From NCBI RefSeq assembly GCF_030124145.1, contig NZ_JASKMS010000011.1, positions 1 to 64,000 of the forward strand: 64,000 bases of DNA. Direction: 5' to 3'. This stretch comes from Streptomyces sp. 378 (GTDB lineage: Bacteria > Actinomycetota > Actinomycetes > Streptomycetales > Streptomycetaceae). Positions 34,996 through 44,330 of this stretch are shown here, piece after piece. The position numbers were made by a program, and so were the translations under genes. Numbering within the stretch: the stretch's first letter is position 1; each line of letters starts with the position of its first letter. Below the pieces are notes generated by a model. It searched no databases. It saw nothing but the letters and a program-made list of their open reading frames with translations, and had not been told where the DNA came from.

Positions 34996-36714
34996 TCAGG
35001 ACAGCGGCGGGTACGCGTTCTGCATCAGCTGCCGGAACTGGGCGGAGAACCAGTGTCCGGACACCGGTGCGTCCGGCAGGGCACCGGACGGGCTGTTGCC
35101 GTTGCGCGGGTTGCCCTCGTACGTCGGGTCGCACATCCGGTCGAAGCCCTTGCCCTCGGTGTTCGGGATCTCCTTGCTCGCCCCGTCGGACTCGCCCGGG
35201 GGCTTCATCCACACGTAGGCGTCGATCCCGGCGGCCGGGCTGGCCTGCGGCCGCTCGCCGAGGCCGGCTCCGGACTGGTTGCACCAGTTGCCGGGGTTGA
35301 TGCGGCGGTCGTAGCGGCCGCCGTCGACGTAGGTGTCGACGGAGGTCTGGGCGCCGGGGCCGGTGGGCCGAGCGGCGCCGCCCCAGCCGTTGCGGGAGGT
35401 GTCGATCAGCATGCCGATGCCGGAGTTGAAGCCGACGGAGACCAGCTGGTCGCGGAACGCCTGGGCGAAAGACAGCTCGTCGACGTAGCGGTTCCAGTCG
35501 ACCCAGTCCGACTCACGGACGGACTTGCCGGCCACGTTGTCGTTGATGGAGAAGTGATCCTCCTTCAGGGCGCTGTAGTTCGCCGTGTTGGTGATGAAGC
35601 CGTGGACGTCGTTGACGGTCGCGCCCTCGGCGGTCGCCGCCTCCTTGAACAGGGTCGCGGAGGGGCCGAAGTTGTCGTCCCAGCCGATCCAGCCGTGGTG
35701 GCCGGCGTCGACGTAGTTGTAGACGTTCGGCACGTCACCGAGCTTGTTCAGCGCGTACCCGACGCCCTTGATGTAGTTGCCGTTGGCCTTCATCACGTCG
35801 CACTGCGGGGTGGCCGTCGGGCGGCTGCCGGTGTTGGTGACGAGGTTCGGCAGCGAGTCGATCTCGACGGTGGTGACGATCCGCAGCGAGGAGTACTTCG
35901 AGTCGGCGAGGATCGCCTTGATCGGGTCGATGTACTCCGTCCTGTAGCGGCCGATCTCGTCGGCCTTCAGCTCACCGTTGGAGGCGAGGGCGGCACAGTC
36001 ACGGCCGGGCAGGTTGTAGATGACGAGCTGCACGACGAGTTCGCCGGAGCCCTTCTGGCGCAGCGCCTCGTCGAGGTGGGCGCGCAGGCCCATCTTGCCG
36101 CCCGCGCCGTTGATGGCCGCGGTCCGGTCCAGCCAGACACCCGTGGGTTGGTTGGAGATGCGGCTGCCGCCCGGCTCGGCGGCGGCATTCGCGGACCACT
36201 CCGGGTTCACGTACACCTTGGCGCCGTCGTAGGGGTTGTTCACCCGGTTCCCAGGGCCCCCGGGATCGGGATCGCCGGGACCGCCGGAGCCGCCGTCGTC
36301 GACGTTGCAGGTCACGCCGTCGAGGGTGAAGGTGGCCGGGATCGCGTTGCTGCCGCTGTGGCTGCCCTGGAAGCCGAAGCTGACCGAACCGCCGTTCGCC
36401 AGCTGACCGTTGTAGGTCTCGTTGGCGGCGGTGACGGCGGCACCGCTCTGGCTGATCTTGGCGTTCCAGCCGCTGGTGACCTTCTGGTTGCCGGCGTACG
36501 ACCACTTCAGCGACCACGAGGACTTGGCGGCACTGTTGTTGGTGACGGTCACGGCGGCGGTGAAGCCGGTGTTCCACTCGTTCTGGATCTTGTAGTCGAC
36601 GGTGCACGGGACGGCGGCGATGCGGGCACCGCCCGGGTCGACGGCGAAGGCGGTGCCGGTCGCACCACCGACCAGGGCCATGGCGGCCAGTAACGCGGTT
36701 CTCGTACGGCTCAT
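34996..36714 (-). CDS. Secreted exocellulase, CBM2 + GH6
   Basis: 572 aa, ATG at 36714. Signal peptide (1-24), CBM2 cellulose-binding module (about 35-138, CTVDYKIQNEWNTGFTAAV with exposed Trp residues), a Gly/Pro/Asp linker, then a GH6 domain (about 160-572). GH6 motifs include YNLPGRDCAALASNGEL, YVDAGHHGWIGWDDN (acid Asp) and LIDTSRNGWGG; YVWMKPPGESDG closes the tunnel region. It should release cellobiose from non-reducing ends. Divergent from a GH48 gene, with CebR-type boxes between them, so induction by cello-oligosaccharides is expected. Confidence 0.95.
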   Translation of the reverse strand: MSRTRTALLAAMALVGGATGTAFAVDPGGARIAAVPCTVDYKIQNEWNTGFTAAVTVTNNSAAKSSWSLKWSYAGNQKVTSGWNAKISQSGAAVTAANETYNGQLANGGSVSFGFQGSHSGSNAIPATFTLDGVTCNVDDGGSGGPGDPDPGGPGNRVNNPYDGAKVYVNPEWSANAAAEPGGSRISNQPTGVWLDRTAAINGAGGKMGLRAHLDEALRQKGSGELVVQLVIYNLPGRDCAALASNGELKADEIGRYRTEYIDPIKAILADSKYSSLRIVTTVEIDSLPNLVTNTGSRPTATPQCDVMKANGNYIKGVGYALNKLGDVPNVYNYVDAGHHGWIGWDDNFGPSATLFKEAATAEGATVNDVHGFITNTANYSALKEDHFSINDNVAGKSVRESDWVDWNRYVDELSFAQAFRDQLVSVGFNSGIGMLIDTSRNGWGGAARPTGPGAQTSVDTYVDGGRYDRRINPGNWCNQSGAGLGERPQASPAAGIDAYVWMKPPGESDGASKEIPNTEGKGFDRMCDPTYEGNPRNGNSPSGALPDAPVSGHWFSAQFRQLMQNAYPPLS

Positions 36715-36966
36715 GAGTGGGGGTCCCTCTTCCCTTGGGGTTCCTTGCGATGTCCGCGGTTGCGTGGGGGGGGTTCGTCAGGTGCGGTGAGGCTTATCGC
36801 GGGCAGGGCGATGCCGGGCGGCGACGTACGTGACCGAGGCGGGGCGGCAACGGTCCGCCACAGGCGGGCGTCCGGCGCCGGCGGCGGCTCAAAGCACTGA
36901 AGGCGGGGGGTGTCGCATGAGCGACTCCTTGCAGGTCGGGCGTGCCGTGACGGACGCGTCGACTGA

Positions 36967-36980
36967 TGGAACCGCTCCCA
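36967..36980. promoter_or_regulatory. CebR-type box (imperfect)
   Basis: TGGAACCGCTCCCA matches the 14-bp CebR palindrome TGGGAGCGCTCCCA at 11 of 14 positions. It lies about 250 bp upstream of the GH6 start and about 190 bp upstream of the GH48 start. Confidence 0.7.
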
Positions 36981-37109
36981 CTGGTGCCAAGGAAGGTAGC
37001 GCCAAGTGACAGTAAAGAACAGGGAAGTTGCTGACTTTTGCTCAAGGCGGGGCGTCGAATCTTTTCGACTCTTCAAGGACCTTGACCGGTACCTGACGGG
37101 TCCGCACTA

Positions 37110-37123
37110 TGGGAGCGCTCCCA
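37110..37123. promoter_or_regulatory. CebR-type box (perfect)
   Basis: TGGGAGCGCTCCCA, a perfect 14-bp palindrome identical to the CebR consensus, 47 bp upstream of the GH48 start. CebR is a LacI-type repressor released by cellobiose; its gene is not in this window. Confidence 0.88.
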
Positions 37124-37170
37124 CTGGTTCAAGCCTTGACTTCTCCGAGCCGCAAGGAGGGACCAGCACC

Positions 37171-40089
37171 ATGCATCCCCCACCCCGGAGACGCGGAGCG
37201 GTGCGGCGGTTGTGGACCGCCGCCCTCGCAGCTCTCGCGCTTCCGTTGACGATGCTCTCCTCAGGGTCGACCCCCGCGCAGGCGGCGGCACTTCAGTGCA
37301 GTGTCGACTACAAGACGAACGACTGGGGCTCCGGTTTCACGGTGGACCTGACCCTCACCAACCGCGGCACGGACGCCATCGACGGCTGGACGCTGACCTA
37401 CGCCTACTCCGGCAACCAGAAGCTGCAGAACGGCTGGAACGGCGCCTGGTCACAGTCCGGCCAGAACATCACCGTGAAGAACGCCGCCCACAACGCGCGG
37501 GTCGCCGCGGGTGCCGCCGTCTCCACCGGCGCCCAGTTCTCCTACAGCGGCGGCAACACCGCGCCGACGTCCTTCTCGGTCAACGGCACGGCCTGCACCG
37601 GCGCGCACCAGCCGCCGATCGCCGTGCTGACCAGCCCGAGCGCGGGCGCCGTCTACACCCAGGGACAGGCGGTGCCCCTGGCGGCGACGGCCGCCGCCGC
37701 GGACAACGCCTCGATCAGCAAGGTGGAGTTCTACGACGACACCAAGCTGCTGGGCACGGACACGAGCGCGCCGTACACGCTCTCCGTCTCCGACTTGACC
37801 GTGGGCAGCCATTCCCTGGTGGCGAAGGCGTACGACAGCATGGGCGCCTCCGCCGACTCCACCCCGGTCGGGATCACCGTCGCCGCCGGTCCCACCCTCG
37901 TCGCCTCCCCACTCCAACTGGGCGTCCAGTCCGGCAAGTCGGGCACGTACGAGGTGAAGCTGTCCAAGCAGCCGTCCTCCAACGTGACGGTGACCTCGGC
38001 CCGCGCGAGCGGCAACTCGGGCCTGTCGGTCTCGGCCGGCGCCTCGCTGACCTTCACGCCGCAGAACTGGAACACCGCGCAGAAGGTGACCGTCACGGCC
38101 GCGGACTCCGGTACCGGTTCCGCCGTGTTCGAGTCGACGGCCGCGGGCCATGCGAAGGCCTCCGTCACCGTCACCCAGCTGGCGGCGGCGAAGGTGTACG
38201 ACGCCCGCTTCCTGGAGCTCTACGGGAAGATCACCAACCCGGCGAACGGCTACTTCTCCCCCGAGGGCATTCCGTACCACTCGGTCGAGACGCTGATCGT
38301 CGAGGCGCCGGACCACGGTCACGAGACCACCTCGGAGGCGTACAGCTACCTCCTGTGGCTCCAGGCCATGTACGGCAAGGTGACGGGTGACTGGTCGAAG
38401 TTCAACGGCGCGTGGGACCTCATGGAGAAGTACATGATCCCCACCAAGGCCGACCAGCCGACCAACTCCTTCTACAACCCCTCCAAGCCGGCCACCTACG
38501 CCCCCGAGCTGGACACGCCGAACGAGTACCCGGCCAAGCTCGACACCGGCGTCTCGGTCGGCACGGACCCGATCGCGGGCGAGCTGAAGAGCGCCTACGG
38601 CACGGACGACGTCTACGGCATGCACTGGCTCCAGGACGTCGACAACGTGTACGGCTACGGCAACTCGCCCGGCAAGTGCGAGGCGGGCCCGTCGGACACC
38701 GGCCCGTCGTACATCAACACCTTCCAGCGCGGTGCGCAGGAATCGGTGTGGGAGACGGTGCCGCAGCCGACCTGTGACGCCTTCAAGTTCGGCGGCAAGA
38801 ACGGCTATCTGGACCTGTTCACCGGTGACGCCTCCTACGCCAAGCAGTGGAAGTTCACCAACGCGCCGGACGCCGACGCGCGGGCCGTGCAGGCCGCCTA
38901 CTGGGCGGATCTGTGGGCGAAGGAGCAGGGCAAGGGCTCCGCCGTCTCCGCGACGGTCGGCAAGGCCGCCAAGATGGGCGACTACCTGCGCTACTCGATG
39001 TTCGACAAGTACTTCAAGAAGATCGGCAACTGTGTCGGGCCGTCGACCTGTCCGGCCGGCACCGGCAAGGACGCCTCGATGTACCTGATGTCCTGGTACT
39101 ACGCATGGGGCGGCGCCACCGACACCTCGGCCGGCTGGGCCTGGCGCATCGGCTCCAGCCACGCACACGGCGGCTACCAGAACCCGCTGGCCGCCTACGC
39201 GCTCGGCAACTACGCGCCGCTGAAGCCCAAGTCGGCGACGGGCGCCGCGGACTGGGCGAAGTCCATGGACCGGCAGCTGGAGTTCTACCGCTGGCTGCAG
39301 TCGAGCGAGGGCGCCATCGCCGGCGGCGCGACCAACAGCTGGGCGGGCCGGTACGCGACCCCGCCCGCCGGGAAGTCGACGTTCTACGGCATGTACTACG
39401 ACGAGAAGCCCGTGTACCACGACCCGCCGTCCAACCAGTGGTTCGGCTTCCAGGCGTGGTCCATGGAGCGGGTCGCCGAGCTGTACCAGCAGACGGGGAA
39501 CGCGAAGGCCAAGGCGGTCCTCGACAAGTGGGTCGACTGGGCGCTGTCCGAAACCACGTTCAACCCGGACGGCACCTTCCGCATCCCGTCGACGCTCCAG
39601 TGGTCGGGTCAGCCCGACACCTGGAACGCCTCCAGCCCCGGCGCCAACAGCGGACTGCGCGTCACCGTCGCCGACTACTCCAACGACGTCGGTGTGGCCG
39701 GCGCGTACGCCAAGATCCTGACGTACTACGCGGACCGCTCCGGTGACACGGAGGCGGCGGCGGCGGCGAAGAAGCTGCTGGACGGCATGTGGGACAACCA
39801 CCAGGACGCCCTCGGGATCGCCGTCCCGGAGAACCGGGCCGACTACAACCGGTTCGACGACCCGGTGTACATCCCCAGTGGCTGGACGGGCACGATGCCG
39901 AACGGTGACGCGATCAACTCGTCGTCGACGTTCGACTCGATCCGCTCCTTCTACAAGGACGACCCGGCCTGGTCGAAGATCGAGAGCTATCTCGCGGGCG
40001 GCGCGGTGCCGTCGTTCACGTACCACCGGTTCTGGGCTCAGGCGGACATCGCCTTGGCCATGGGCGCGTACGCGGAGCTTCTCGAATAG
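37171..40089 (+). CDS. Secreted reducing-end cellobiohydrolase, CBM2 + Ig-like + GH48
   Basis: 972 aa; ATG at 37171 chosen for AAGGAGGG 9 nt upstream and the following signal peptide (about 1-39, cut after AQA). CBM2 (about 40-145, LQCSVDYKTNDWGSGFTVDL), a Big_7/Ig-like domain (about 148-240), a second beta-sandwich (about 243-335), then a GH48 catalytic domain (about 340-972). GH48 motifs include HETTSEAYSYLLWLQAMYG with the acid Glu, and YHRFWAQADIALA near the end. GH48 enzymes work processively from reducing ends and complement GH6 enzymes, consistent with the divergent pair. Confidence 0.95.
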   Translation: MHPPPRRRGAVRRLWTAALAALALPLTMLSSGSTPAQAAALQCSVDYKTNDWGSGFTVDLTLTNRGTDAIDGWTLTYAYSGNQKLQNGWNGAWSQSGQNITVKNAAHNARVAAGAAVSTGAQFSYSGGNTAPTSFSVNGTACTGAHQPPIAVLTSPSAGAVYTQGQAVPLAATAAAADNASISKVEFYDDTKLLGTDTSAPYTLSVSDLTVGSHSLVAKAYDSMGASADSTPVGITVAAGPTLVASPLQLGVQSGKSGTYEVKLSKQPSSNVTVTSARASGNSGLSVSAGASLTFTPQNWNTAQKVTVTAADSGTGSAVFESTAAGHAKASVTVTQLAAAKVYDARFLELYGKITNPANGYFSPEGIPYHSVETLIVEAPDHGHETTSEAYSYLLWLQAMYGKVTGDWSKFNGAWDLMEKYMIPTKADQPTNSFYNPSKPATYAPELDTPNEYPAKLDTGVSVGTDPIAGELKSAYGTDDVYGMHWLQDVDNVYGYGNSPGKCEAGPSDTGPSYINTFQRGAQESVWETVPQPTCDAFKFGGKNGYLDLFTGDASYAKQWKFTNAPDADARAVQAAYWADLWAKEQGKGSAVSATVGKAAKMGDYLRYSMFDKYFKKIGNCVGPSTCPAGTGKDASMYLMSWYYAWGGATDTSAGWAWRIGSSHAHGGYQNPLAAYALGNYAPLKPKSATGAADWAKSMDRQLEFYRWLQSSEGAIAGGATNSWAGRYATPPAGKSTFYGMYYDEKPVYHDPPSNQWFGFQAWSMERVAELYQQTGNAKAKAVLDKWVDWALSETTFNPDGTFRIPSTLQWSGQPDTWNASSPGANSGLRVTVADYSNDVGVAGAYAKILTYYADRSGDTEAAAAAKKLLDGMWDNHQDALGIAVPENRADYNRFDDPVYIPSGWTGTMPNGDAINSSSTFDSIRSFYKDDPAWSKIESYLAGGAVPSFTYHRFWAQADIALAMGAYAELLE

Positions 40090-40303
40090 CCCCCGCCGGA
40101 CGCTCCTCGGGTGGGCGGGGTCCCGGTTGCCGGTCCGTCGTGGCTGGTCGCGCAGTTCCCCGCGCCCCTGAAACAGCAGGTGCGTCCGACGCTCCGCGTA
40201 CCCGGCCCCGCACCTGACGCGGGGCCACCACGGCCGGGCGGCTCCCCCGCACGGGAGTCGCCCGGCCCTCGCACGTTCCCCCTCCCGCGGAAGGAACCCC
40301 ACC

Positions 40304-42952
40304 GTGCGAAGAACCCGTATCCTCACGGCCGTGCTGGCGCTGGCGGCCGGCCTGCTGTCGGGCGCCCCCGCCGCCCTGGCCGCCGACCCGCCGTCGCCGC
40401 GGATGGCCGCCGACACCTACACCTGGAAGAACGCCCGGATCGACGGCGGTGGCTTCGTCCCCGGGATCGTCTTCAACCGCTCCGAGAAGAACCTGGCCTA
40501 CGCCCGTACGGACATCGGCGGCGCCTACCGCTGGCAGGAGTCCTCGAAGACCTGGACGCCGCTGCTGGACTCGGTCGGCTGGGACGACTGGGGGCACACG
40601 GGCGTCATCGGCATCGCGTCCGACTCCGTCGATCCGGACCGGGTGTACGCGGCGGTGGGCACGTACACCAACAGCTGGGACCCGAAGAACGGCGCGGTCA
40701 TGCGCTCCTCCGACCGGGGCGCGAGCTGGAAGAAGACGAATCTGCCGTTCAAGCTGGGCGGCAACATGCCGGGGCGGGGCATGGGCGAGCGGCTGGCCGT
40801 CGACCCGAACCGGAACAGCGTGCTGTACCTGGGGGCGCCCAGCGGCAAGGGGTTGTGGCGGTCGACGGACGCGGGCGTGACCTGGTCGCAGGTCGCGAAC
40901 TTCCCCAACGTGGGCAATTACGTGGCGGATCCGAGTGACACGTCCGGCTACTCCAGCGACAACCAGGGCATCGTCTGGGTCACCTTCGACGAGTCCACGG
41001 GCACGTCCGGCAACGCGACGAAGACGATCTACGTCGGGGTCGCCGACAAGGACAACGCGGTGTACCGGTCGACGGACGCGGGCGCCACCTGGCAGCGGCT
41101 GGCCGGGCAGCCCACCGGCTACCTCGCCCACAAGGGTGTGCTGGACGCCGAGAACGGCTCCCTCTACCTCGCCTACAGCGACAAGGGCGGCCCGTACGAC
41201 GGCGGCAAGGGCCAACTGTGGCGATACGCGACCGGGACGGGGGCCTGGACGAACATCAGCCCGGTCGCGGAGGCCGACACCTCCTACGGCTTCAGCGGAC
41301 TGACGGTGGACCGGCAGAAGCCGGGCACGGTCATGGCGACCGCGTACAGCTCCTGGTGGCCGGACACGCAGATCTTCCGCTCCACGGACAGCGGCGCGAC
41401 CTGGACCAAGGCGTGGGACTACACCTCGTACCCGAACCGCGAGAACCGCTACACGATGGACGTCTCCTCCTCGCCGTGGCTCACCTGGGGCGCGAACCCG
41501 CAGCCGCCCGAGCAGACGCCGAAGCTGGGCTGGATGACGGAGGCCCTGGAGATCGACCCGTTCGACTCGAACCGCATGATGTACGGGACGGGCGCGACGA
41601 TCTACGGCACCGAGAACCTCGGGAACTGGGACACTGGTGGCAAGTTCACCGTCAAGCCGATGGTCCGGGGACTGGAGGAGACGGCGGTCAACGACCTCGC
41701 CTCTCCCCCGTCGGGCGCCCCGCTGCTGAGCGCGCTGGGTGACATCGGCGGCTTCCGCCACACGGATCTGGCCAAGGTCCCGCCGATGATGTTCACCCAG
41801 CCGAACTTCACGACCACGACGAGCCTGGACTTCGCCGAGTCGAACCCGAACACCGTCGTCCGGGTGGGCAACCTGGACTCGGGCCCGCACATCGCGTTCT
41901 CGACGGACAACGGCGCCAACTGGTTCGCCGGCACCGACCCCTCGGGCGTGAGCGGGGGCGGCACCGTCGCGTCCGCGGCCGACGGCGGCCGCTTCGTATG
42001 GAGCCCCGAGGGCGCCGGCGTGCACCACACGACGGGCTTCGGCACGTCATGGCAGGCGTCGGGCGGGATCCCCGCCGGGGCGATCGTCGAGTCGGACCGC
42101 GTCGACCCGAAGACCTTCTACGGCTTCAAGTCCGGCAGGTTCTACGTCAGTACGGACGGCGGCGCGACCTTCAAGGAGTCCCCGGCCACCGGGCTGCCGA
42201 GCGGCGACAGCGTCCGCTTCAAGGCGCTGCCCGGAGGGAAGGGCGACGTGTGGCTGGCGGGCGGTGCGACGGACGGCGCGTACGGGCTGTGGCACTCCAC
42301 GGACGGCGGGACGAGCTTCACCAAGCTCTCCGCCGTCGAGCAGGCCGACACCATCGGCTTCGGCAAGGCGGCGCCCGGCGCCTCCTACCAGACGCTGTAC
42401 ACCAGCGCGAAAATCGGCGGCGTGCGCGGCATCTTCCGCTCCACGGACAAGGGCGCGAGCTGGACGCGCATCAACGACGACGCCCACCAGTGGGGTTGGA
42501 CGGGCGCGGCGATCACCGGCGACCCGCGGGTGTACGGCCGTGTCTACGTCTCCACGAACGGCCGTGGCATCGTCTACGGCGACAGCTCCGGCGGCGGCAC
42601 GACGGACCCGGGCCCCGGCCCCGATCCGGCGGGACCCTGCAAGGTGACGTACAAGGTCACCAGCCAGTGGTCGGGCGGCTTCCAGGCGGACGTCCAGCTC
42701 ACCAACACCGGTAGCACCACCTGGAACGGCTGGTCCCTGGGCTGGACCTTCCCGGACGGCCAGAAGCTGACCCAGGCCTGGAACGCCGGGGCGACGCAAT
42801 CGGGCGCGGCGGTGACGGCGAAGAACGTCGGCTGGAACGCGAACGTGGCGGCGGGCTCGTCGGTGGGCTTCGGCTTCACGGCGGAGTGGTCGGGCACGAA
42901 CACGAAACCGGCCGCGTTCAAGCTGGGCGAGCAGACCTGCGCGCTTGCCTGA
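40304..42952 (+). CDS. Secreted xyloglucanase, GH74 + CBM2
   Basis: 882 aa, GTG with AAGGA upstream. Signal peptide (1-27), then a two-lobed seven-bladed propeller GH74 domain (about 30-765) with catalytic Asp in YARTDIGGAYRW (about 70) and in VASAADGGRFVWSPEG (about 560), and many SSDRGASW/STDAGATW-type repeats. A short Thr/Pro/Gly linker leads to a C-terminal CBM2 (about 778-882, CKVTYKVTSQWSGGFQADV). It cuts xyloglucan backbones. It follows the GH48 gene by 214 bp; no CebR box was seen in that gap. Confidence 0.95.
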   Translation: MRRTRILTAVLALAAGLLSGAPAALAADPPSPRMAADTYTWKNARIDGGGFVPGIVFNRSEKNLAYARTDIGGAYRWQESSKTWTPLLDSVGWDDWGHTGVIGIASDSVDPDRVYAAVGTYTNSWDPKNGAVMRSSDRGASWKKTNLPFKLGGNMPGRGMGERLAVDPNRNSVLYLGAPSGKGLWRSTDAGVTWSQVANFPNVGNYVADPSDTSGYSSDNQGIVWVTFDESTGTSGNATKTIYVGVADKDNAVYRSTDAGATWQRLAGQPTGYLAHKGVLDAENGSLYLAYSDKGGPYDGGKGQLWRYATGTGAWTNISPVAEADTSYGFSGLTVDRQKPGTVMATAYSSWWPDTQIFRSTDSGATWTKAWDYTSYPNRENRYTMDVSSSPWLTWGANPQPPEQTPKLGWMTEALEIDPFDSNRMMYGTGATIYGTENLGNWDTGGKFTVKPMVRGLEETAVNDLASPPSGAPLLSALGDIGGFRHTDLAKVPPMMFTQPNFTTTTSLDFAESNPNTVVRVGNLDSGPHIAFSTDNGANWFAGTDPSGVSGGGTVASAADGGRFVWSPEGAGVHHTTGFGTSWQASGGIPAGAIVESDRVDPKTFYGFKSGRFYVSTDGGATFKESPATGLPSGDSVRFKALPGGKGDVWLAGGATDGAYGLWHSTDGGTSFTKLSAVEQADTIGFGKAAPGASYQTLYTSAKIGGVRGIFRSTDKGASWTRINDDAHQWGWTGAAITGDPRVYGRVYVSTNGRGIVYGDSSGGGTTDPGPGPDPAGPCKVTYKVTSQWSGGFQADVQLTNTGSTTWNGWSLGWTFPDGQKLTQAWNAGATQSGAAVTAKNVGWNANVAAGSSVGFGFTAEWSGTNTKPAAFKLGEQTCALA

Positions 42953-42968
42953 CCTGACCGGGTGACCC

Positions 42969-43000
42969 GAGGGCGTGTGCCGGCAACGGCATGCGCCCTC
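42969..43000 (+). terminator. Hairpin after the GH74 gene
   Basis: GAGGGCGTGTGCCG and CGGCATGCGCCCTC form a stem with 12 of 14 pairs around a GCAA tetraloop, 17 nt past the stop. Confidence 0.7.
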
Positions 43001-43141
43001 TTCGCGGGTCCGGACCGACCCCGCCCGCCATGACCGACCTCACTCGCCGTGACCGCCACCGTCACCGAGAAGGCGCGGTCGGACGACGCGGGGGAATGGG
43101 CGCCCACCGTGTCAGCCACGGCTCCGGCTGGATCATGGAGT

Positions 43142-43885
43142 TCACCCGGCCTTCCGGAACGACCGCAGGCTGAACACCGGGTCGGGGCGGGGCCGGTCCT
43201 GGTCGGGCAGGCGCGCGAGACGGGCGGCGAACCCGTCGGCGAGCGGATCGCCCGGCGGCAGCGTGACGAACCAGCCCCGGCGCAGGTCGGCGATGGTCCG
43301 GCGGGGGCTGCGGCCCTGGCCTTGACCGGTGAAGCGGGCCTGCCCGGCCGGGACCAGGCCGTGGGCGGCGGCGCAGGACTCGACGTCCGCCGCCGCGTCC
43401 CGGACCGGGCTGGGCGGCCGGGAGGACAGGACGACATCGATGTCACTGCCCACATTGTGGGAGGCGGCCTTGTCGACCGTCGTGACGTAGATCCCGCCGG
43501 GCCGCAGCACCCGGGCGCACTCGCCGACGATGGTCCGCACCTCGGCGGGACCGGCGGCCAGATGCAGCAGCCACACACTGCACACGGCGTCGAACTGCCC
43601 GTCCCGGAAGGGCAGCCGGCGGCTGTCGGCGCGCACGACGGCACCGGGCAGCCGGGTGGAGGCCTGTCGGACCATCGCGGGGGCGAGGTCGACACCGGTC
43701 ACCCGCATGCCGTCACGGGCGGCGGCGAACCGGCGGGTCACGATGCCCGTTCCGCAGGCGACGTCGAGCAGGGCACGCGTGTCCGGCGGCAGCAGGCTCA
43801 GCACCGCCTCCGCGGCGGCCGCCGCCCGGGGCTCGCCGCCGCGCGAGGCGTCGTACCGCTCCGCTTCCTTGTCGTAGTCGAGCAC
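43142..43885 (-). CDS. Class I SAM-dependent methyltransferase
   Basis: 247 aa from a GTG at 43885, starting 4 nt after the pterin dehydratase stop with a weak ribosome site, so translation is probably coupled. Methyltransf_11 fold: motif I LLDVACGTGIVTRRFA (about 40), VTGVDLAPAMV, and motif DAVCSVWLLHLA (about 100). Similar in shape to UbiE/BioC-type small-molecule methyltransferases, but the acceptor cannot be named. Its neighbour acts on tetrahydropterin, which does not by itself suggest a shared pathway. Confidence 0.85.
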   Translation of the reverse strand: MLDYDKEAERYDASRGGEPRAAAAAEAVLSLLPPDTRALLDVACGTGIVTRRFAAARDGMRVTGVDLAPAMVRQASTRLPGAVVRADSRRLPFRDGQFDAVCSVWLLHLAAGPAEVRTIVGECARVLRPGGIYVTTVDKAASHNVGSDIDVVLSSRPPSPVRDAAADVESCAAAHGLVPAGQARFTGQGQGRSPRRTIADLRRGWFVTLPPGDPLADGFAARLARLPDQDRPRPDPVFSLRSFRKAG

Positions 43886-43889
43886 CCCG

Positions 43890-44195
43890 TCAGTGTGCCC
43901 CGTGACCGGGGGCGAGGTCCTCCACCCTGCGGGCGAGCTCGAAGTCCTTCTCCGTGACGGTGCCGCCCGCGCTGTGCGTGTGAAGGGCCAGGGAGACGGT
44001 GTGGTAGCCGAGCGTGAGGTCGGAGTGGTGGTTCAGCTCCTCCTGGACCTGGGCGATGTGCACGACCATCGCCGTCGCCGCGAAGTGCGAGCCGAGCCGG
44101 TAGGACCGGATGAGGTGGTCCTTGTCGAGCGACCAGCCCGGCAGCTCGGCCAGCCGGTCCTCGATCTCCTTCTGCGACAGCGGTTCGACGGGCAT
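43890..44195 (-). CDS. 4a-hydroxytetrahydrobiopterin dehydratase (pterin-4a-carbinolamine dehydratase)
   Basis: 101 aa; ATG at 44195 has AAGGAG 8 nt upstream and the product starts MPVEPLSQKEIEDRLAELPGW, as in the family. The catalytic signature is EELNHHSDLTLGYHTVSLALHTH (His-His-x-Asp then two further His), intact here and given only in outline. The enzyme dehydrates the 4a-carbinolamine formed by aromatic amino acid hydroxylases. No hydroxylase gene is in the window. First gene of a two-gene unit with the methyltransferase. Confidence 0.93.
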   Translation of the reverse strand: MPVEPLSQKEIEDRLAELPGWSLDKDHLIRSYRLGSHFAATAMVVHIAQVQEELNHHSDLTLGYHTVSLALHTHSAGGTVTEKDFELARRVEDLAPGHGAH

Positions 44196-44330
44196 GGGCT
44201 GCGCTCCTTGTCCTGCTCCGGAGTCCTCGGGCTGTTCCCTCAGCCTGCCACAGGCCGGCCGCCGAGACCCTGGTCGCAGTCGCAGGGGTGTGCCTGTCCG
44301 GCACGACCGGTTCTCGACTACGGTCCTGAC

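Larger units (their letters stand above)
36715..37170. other. 456-bp divergent promoter region of the GH6 and GH48 genes
   Basis: No gene seen. It contains an AT-richer stretch (about 37000-37080) and two CebR-type boxes listed separately, so both cellulase promoters probably lie here. Direct CCCACTGGT follows both boxes. Confidence 0.7.

Noticed and set aside
37450..40416. 988-codon minus-strand frame across the GH48 gene
   Set aside because: No family features; the + strand encodes an unmistakable CBM2-GH48 protein.
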